A DNA stretch of 6,517 nt, taken from positions 1 to 6,517 of the forward strand of contig JAJYKG010000124.1 in NCBI GenBank assembly GCA_021788795.1, read 5' to 3'. Numbering within the stretch: position 1 is the stretch's first letter; every line of letters starts with the position of its first letter. Under the pieces are notes generated by a model. The model saw nothing but the letters and a program-made list of their open reading frames with translations, was not told the origin of the DNA and searched no databases. Source of the DNA: Thermoplasmata archaeon. GTDB lineage: Archaea > Thermoplasmatota > Thermoplasmata > RBG-16-68-12. Below, in pieces: positions 4,860 to 6,517 of this stretch. The position numbers were made by a program, and so were the translations under genes.

Positions 4860-5705
4860 CTACGGAGTAGCTTCGAATGCGGCCGCTCGCAATGCGCGAG
4901 TGCTGTCTCCACGCGATACGGACACCGCCATTTCCGAGAGCAGGCTAACTATGTGGTGGCAGTACAAGGAATACGGTCCCGGACGGCCCAACACGCGATA
5001 CACGTGCGGGTCCACCACGACCTCTGCGACCCCGTGAGGGCCTACTCGAACGACCGTCTGCCCGAGGGGCACTACGAGGAGTGACCAGAAGCGCGGCAGG
5101 CCATAGACCCTCTCAATGCGAACCACGAGTCGCCCGCGTCGGACGCGAGACAGGACCGTGAGCCTGTGGCTTCGCAGGAATGCCGCGAATCGATCGGGGT
5201 TGGGAAAACTCTCAGGGCTCAAGGAGAACTCCATGGAGGTCGGGACTTCCCGCGAGGTCTTGGTTCCCCTCATGGCATTCAGAAGGATTGGATGGATGAA
5301 GTCGATGGGGCTCTTCCCGAAGGTGACGAGCACGCCCACGACGAACATAACGATGCTCACCAGGAGAAAGGCAATTGCCGTAATGATCAGCGGAGGGTCG
5401 ATTAGCGAGAGCAGCCGCGGGTCTCCCGCCGAGGGCAACACGAGGAGCATAAGCGATCCTGCCAGGAGGAACATTACGGGCGGCCAGAGGATCAAAGGTT
5501 CATGGTAGTCGCGAGCCAGCGGGATTGCCGTGTACGCGGCCATTAATAGAAGGTAGACTACTGGACCATTTAGTATGGAGACAAGCGCCGCGGTCGATGA
5601 GCTCAGCATCGGGACGGCAACAGCGAGAGTGATTGCGCACGCAGCCACGAGAATTCCGAGGAGAACTCTCGAAGTGAGCCGAGTACGAACTGCCTCTCGC
5701 CTCAT
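4860..5705 (-). CDS. Orphan membrane protein: four transmembrane helices and a soluble C-terminal domain
   Basis: A 281-residue minus-strand ORF with an uninterrupted frame. Four hydrophobic helices are evident at about residues 11-34, 41-63, 70-91 and 100-129, preceded by a positively charged start (MRREAVRTRLTSR). This predicts a cytoplasmic N-terminus and, with four helices, a cytoplasmic C-terminal part (about 130-281). That part alternates strand-like stretches (RLTVLSRVRRGRLVVRIERV, WSLLVVPLGQTVVRVGPHGV) with short helices and carries no motif I recognise. No signal peptidase site, no ATP-binding motif and no metal-binding Cys/His cluster is visible. Third-position GC bias is clearly weaker than in the genes left of 4200, consistent with foreign origin or relaxed selection. 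The ATG at 5705 is the first in-frame ATG; no convincing Shine-Dalgarno or A-box precedes it. It has no co-directional neighbour clearly in an operon with it. Function unknown; that it is a real gene is likely. Confidence 0.75.
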   Translation of the reverse strand: MRREAVRTRLTSRVLLGILVAACAITLAVAVPMLSSSTAALVSILNGPVVYLLLMAAYTAIPLARDYHEPLILWPPVMFLLAGSLMLLVLPSAGDPRLLSLIDPPLIITAIAFLLVSIVMFVVGVLVTFGKSPIDFIHPILLNAMRGTKTSREVPTSMEFSLSPESFPNPDRFAAFLRSHRLTVLSRVRRGRLVVRIERVYGLPRFWSLLVVPLGQTVVRVGPHGVAEVVVDPHVYRVLGRPGPYSLYCHHIVSLLSEMAVSVSRGDSTRALRAAAFEATP

Positions 5706-5865
5706 GGGATGTCCATCGTTGACTCACTTCAAGGACCTTCTGTACTTTCCGTCGTCCCCGGGTTCTGTGTGACGGCCACGAGTGTTGGCTGGTAATTCCC
5801 CGATCCGTGAAGTGCGCATCCGAGAGTCTCGTCTTTGACGGCGGACAAGTCATCTCGAGGTTGGT

Positions 5866-6042
5866 TCATGAGTCTGGGAACGCACTAAGAACCTTCGTTG
5901 CCGCTTCAACGATTGTCATAAGGCTCGCATCCTGACGGTGTCCAGTCTTCGCCCGACCATGGCGATTAGTGACTTCTCCGTAGCGCGCGAGGTTCAGCTC
6001 AGCGATTGCCCGTCCTCCGGCCAAGAGCGAGTCACACACAAA
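5866..6042 (-). pseudogene. Protein-like open frame of 58 codons without a family assignment, possible gene end
   Basis: Directly after a TAG (6045-6043) the minus strand stays open and reads SLLAGGRAIAELNLARYGEV, TNRHGRAKTGHRQDASL and MTIVEAATKVLSAFPDS to a TGA at 5868-5866. The amphipathic helix-like composition suggests the C-terminal part of a real protein, but no family is recognised and the only ATG (5919) leaves 17 codons. The frame upstream of the TAG is also open as far as 6405 but looks like noise. The closing TGA overlaps an ATG (5869) in an ATGA arrangement. It may be the end of a decayed gene. Confidence 0.25.
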
Positions 6043-6168
6043 CTACCACGTGCTACTCGCCGAAGACGAGCAATTTGGGAAGGGGCGCGCCCCCGCATGG
6101 TCATGGACATGATTCCCTCCGCAAAGAAGCTGGTGGTTCCTAGGGTCGCGTACCCAGAGTGTGCGCAA

Positions 6169-6190
6169 AGCTCGCCCTCTTTGGCGAGCT
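6169..6190. repeat. Hairpin: 8-bp perfect GC-rich stem with 6-nt loop
   Basis: AGCTCGCC (6169-6176) pairs perfectly with GGCGAGCT (6183-6190) around the loop CTCTTT. On the minus strand it falls 53 nt after the stop of the Cys-rich frame and is followed by only TTT, so a role as transcript 3' end is possible but weak. Confidence 0.6.
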
Positions 6191-6242
6191 CCCTGGCTTC
6201 TAGCCGTGAACACCGCCCACGTCTGGCCTGCTGTGCCTCCAG

Positions 6243-6410
6243 TCACCAGGGGCTCGGAATCACGCATCTGAAACCACAGGTTGGGTGGCCCACCAGGCTG
6301 TTGAAGAAACAGTAGGTTGCATGTCCTGCGGCAAAGAGCGCCGCTGAAACCCCGCAACCGGCGAGGCACGGAGCGCATCCAACCCAGCCCACAGGGGACG
6401 GGCATGGCAC
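6243..6410 (-). CDS. Candidate small cysteine-rich peptide, 55 codons (uncertain)
   Basis: A minus-strand frame, open from 6452, with a GTG at 6410 reads VGCAPCLAGCG, then VSAALFAAGHATYCFFNSLV and GHPTCGFRC before a TGA at 6245-6243. It has seven Cys in 55 residues, a hydrophobic Ala/Phe-rich core and a Trp at each end. Spacing such as GC-x-x-C-x-A-x-x-C, then SA..F, then C...L.G loosely recalls the mature part of halocin C8-type archaeal peptides. Halocin precursors, however, are long proteins with a signal peptide, and no leader, start ATG or Shine-Dalgarno is visible here. The frame upstream (6517-6400: AMDAIRALRPVVRVWPYEAR and onward) is in another phase, so a precursor would need a frameshift. 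Competing frames over the same bases are also open, so chance is a serious alternative. Confidence 0.25.
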   Translation of the reverse strand: MPCPSPVGWVGCAPCLAGCGVSAALFAAGHATYCFFNSLVGHPTCGFRCVIPSPW

Positions 6411-6517
6411 CCGCGGCTGTCCATCACCGCGAACAGGCGATCGGGGCGCGCCTCATATGGCCAGACCCGGACGACTGGACGGAGAGCGCGAATTGCATCC
6501 ATGGCCATGTCCTGGCT
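6400..6517 (-). pseudogene. Unidentified coding-like fragment at the right edge
   Basis: From the window edge to about 6400 the minus strand reads MAMDAIRALRPVVRVWPYEA and RPDRLFAVMDSRG with mostly G or C third positions (ATG at 6508), better coding character than the rest of this region. The same frame runs on to 6260 but loses that character, suggesting a frameshift or the end of a relic. No family is recognised, and the upstream part lies outside the window. Confidence 0.25.

Larger units (their letters stand above)
5706..6517. other. Poorly coding accessory stretch with short minus-strand open frames and hairpins
   Basis: No clear full-length gene is seen in this 812-bp stretch on either strand. 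It shows short minus-strand frames that look partly protein-like (6517-6400, 6410-6243, 6042-5866 and 5869-5729) and several inverted repeats: GGGGCGCGCCCC at 6082-6093, GGGT/ACCC around 6144-6156, the 8-bp stem at 6169-6190, and CTGTT/AACAG around 6299-6313. No tRNA, RNase P or SRP RNA signature was found. The most economical reading is decayed coding DNA or a region with small genes and structured transcripts. Confidence 0.4.

Noticed and set aside
5735..5755. Minus-strand GGAAAGTACAGAAGGTCCT, recalling RNase P RNA core motifs
   Set aside because: Only isolated similarity to GGAAAGTCC and ACAGAA; the remaining conserved regions and their order are absent.
5938..6315. Plus-strand frame of 125 codons with a GTG start
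   Set aside because: It has mixed codon use, no motif and a Ser/Arg-rich product, and the opposite strand looks at least as protein-like. Not supported as a gene.
1..6517. tRNA, rRNA or CRISPR array
   Set aside because: No T-loop GGTTCRA motif with a cloverleaf, no rRNA signature and no regularly spaced repeats were found on reading either strand.

Overview
The window looks like a piece of a GC-rich archaeal chromosome, probably a euryarchaeon of the Thermoplasmatota kind. That placement is inference. It rests on the gene families (MTH1187-type protein, fused NAD(P)HX repair enzyme, COG1407 phosphoesterase, stand-alone GlmS-like SIS protein) and on A-box (TATA-like) elements GTTTAAC / GGGTTAA lying 26-28 nt upstream of start codons with no Shine-Dalgarno in between. 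That spacing is typical of leaderless archaeal transcripts. The left two thirds has an almost exclusive preference for G or C at codon third positions.

Left part (1-4200), compact housekeeping DNA. On the minus strand, a SAM-dependent methyltransferase leaves the window at position 1. Divergent from it is a small MTH1187/YkoF-like protein (330-638). Next comes the NAD(P)HX epimerase/dehydratase gene (684-2170), which is broken: the reading frame changes in the middle of the epimerase domain. The break coincides with a patch of about 100 bp (about 935-1045). Read on the minus strand, this patch looks like a piece of heme-copper oxidase subunit I (GWYFYPPLG followed by a membrane helix). It is either an assembly chimera or a real micro-insertion. 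The SIS-domain sugar-phosphate protein (3326-2178, minus) ends 7 bp from the end of the repair gene. It is transcribed divergently from a COG1407 metallophosphoesterase (3430-4200, plus) through a mirror-symmetric promoter region.

Right part (4201-6517), a poorly coding accessory or decayed region with weaker third-position GC bias. All recognisable coding here is on the minus strand. It contains the C-terminal remnant of a DDE transposase with a strong hairpin inside it, and a frame-broken fragment of an Asn/Tyr-rich, probably extracellular protein. An intact orphan four-helix membrane protein (4860-5705) follows. The last 800 bp holds short open stretches, including a Cys-rich frame of 55 codons (6410-6243) loosely reminiscent of halocin-type peptides, plus several hairpins. 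No RNA gene, CRISPR array or complete insertion sequence was seen.

The left-hand genes serve general metabolism (cofactor repair, phosphosugar handling, phosphoester hydrolysis) and do not form one pathway. The most notable observations are the oxidase-like patch inside the repair gene, the symmetric divergent promoter, and the Cys-rich frame near the right edge.
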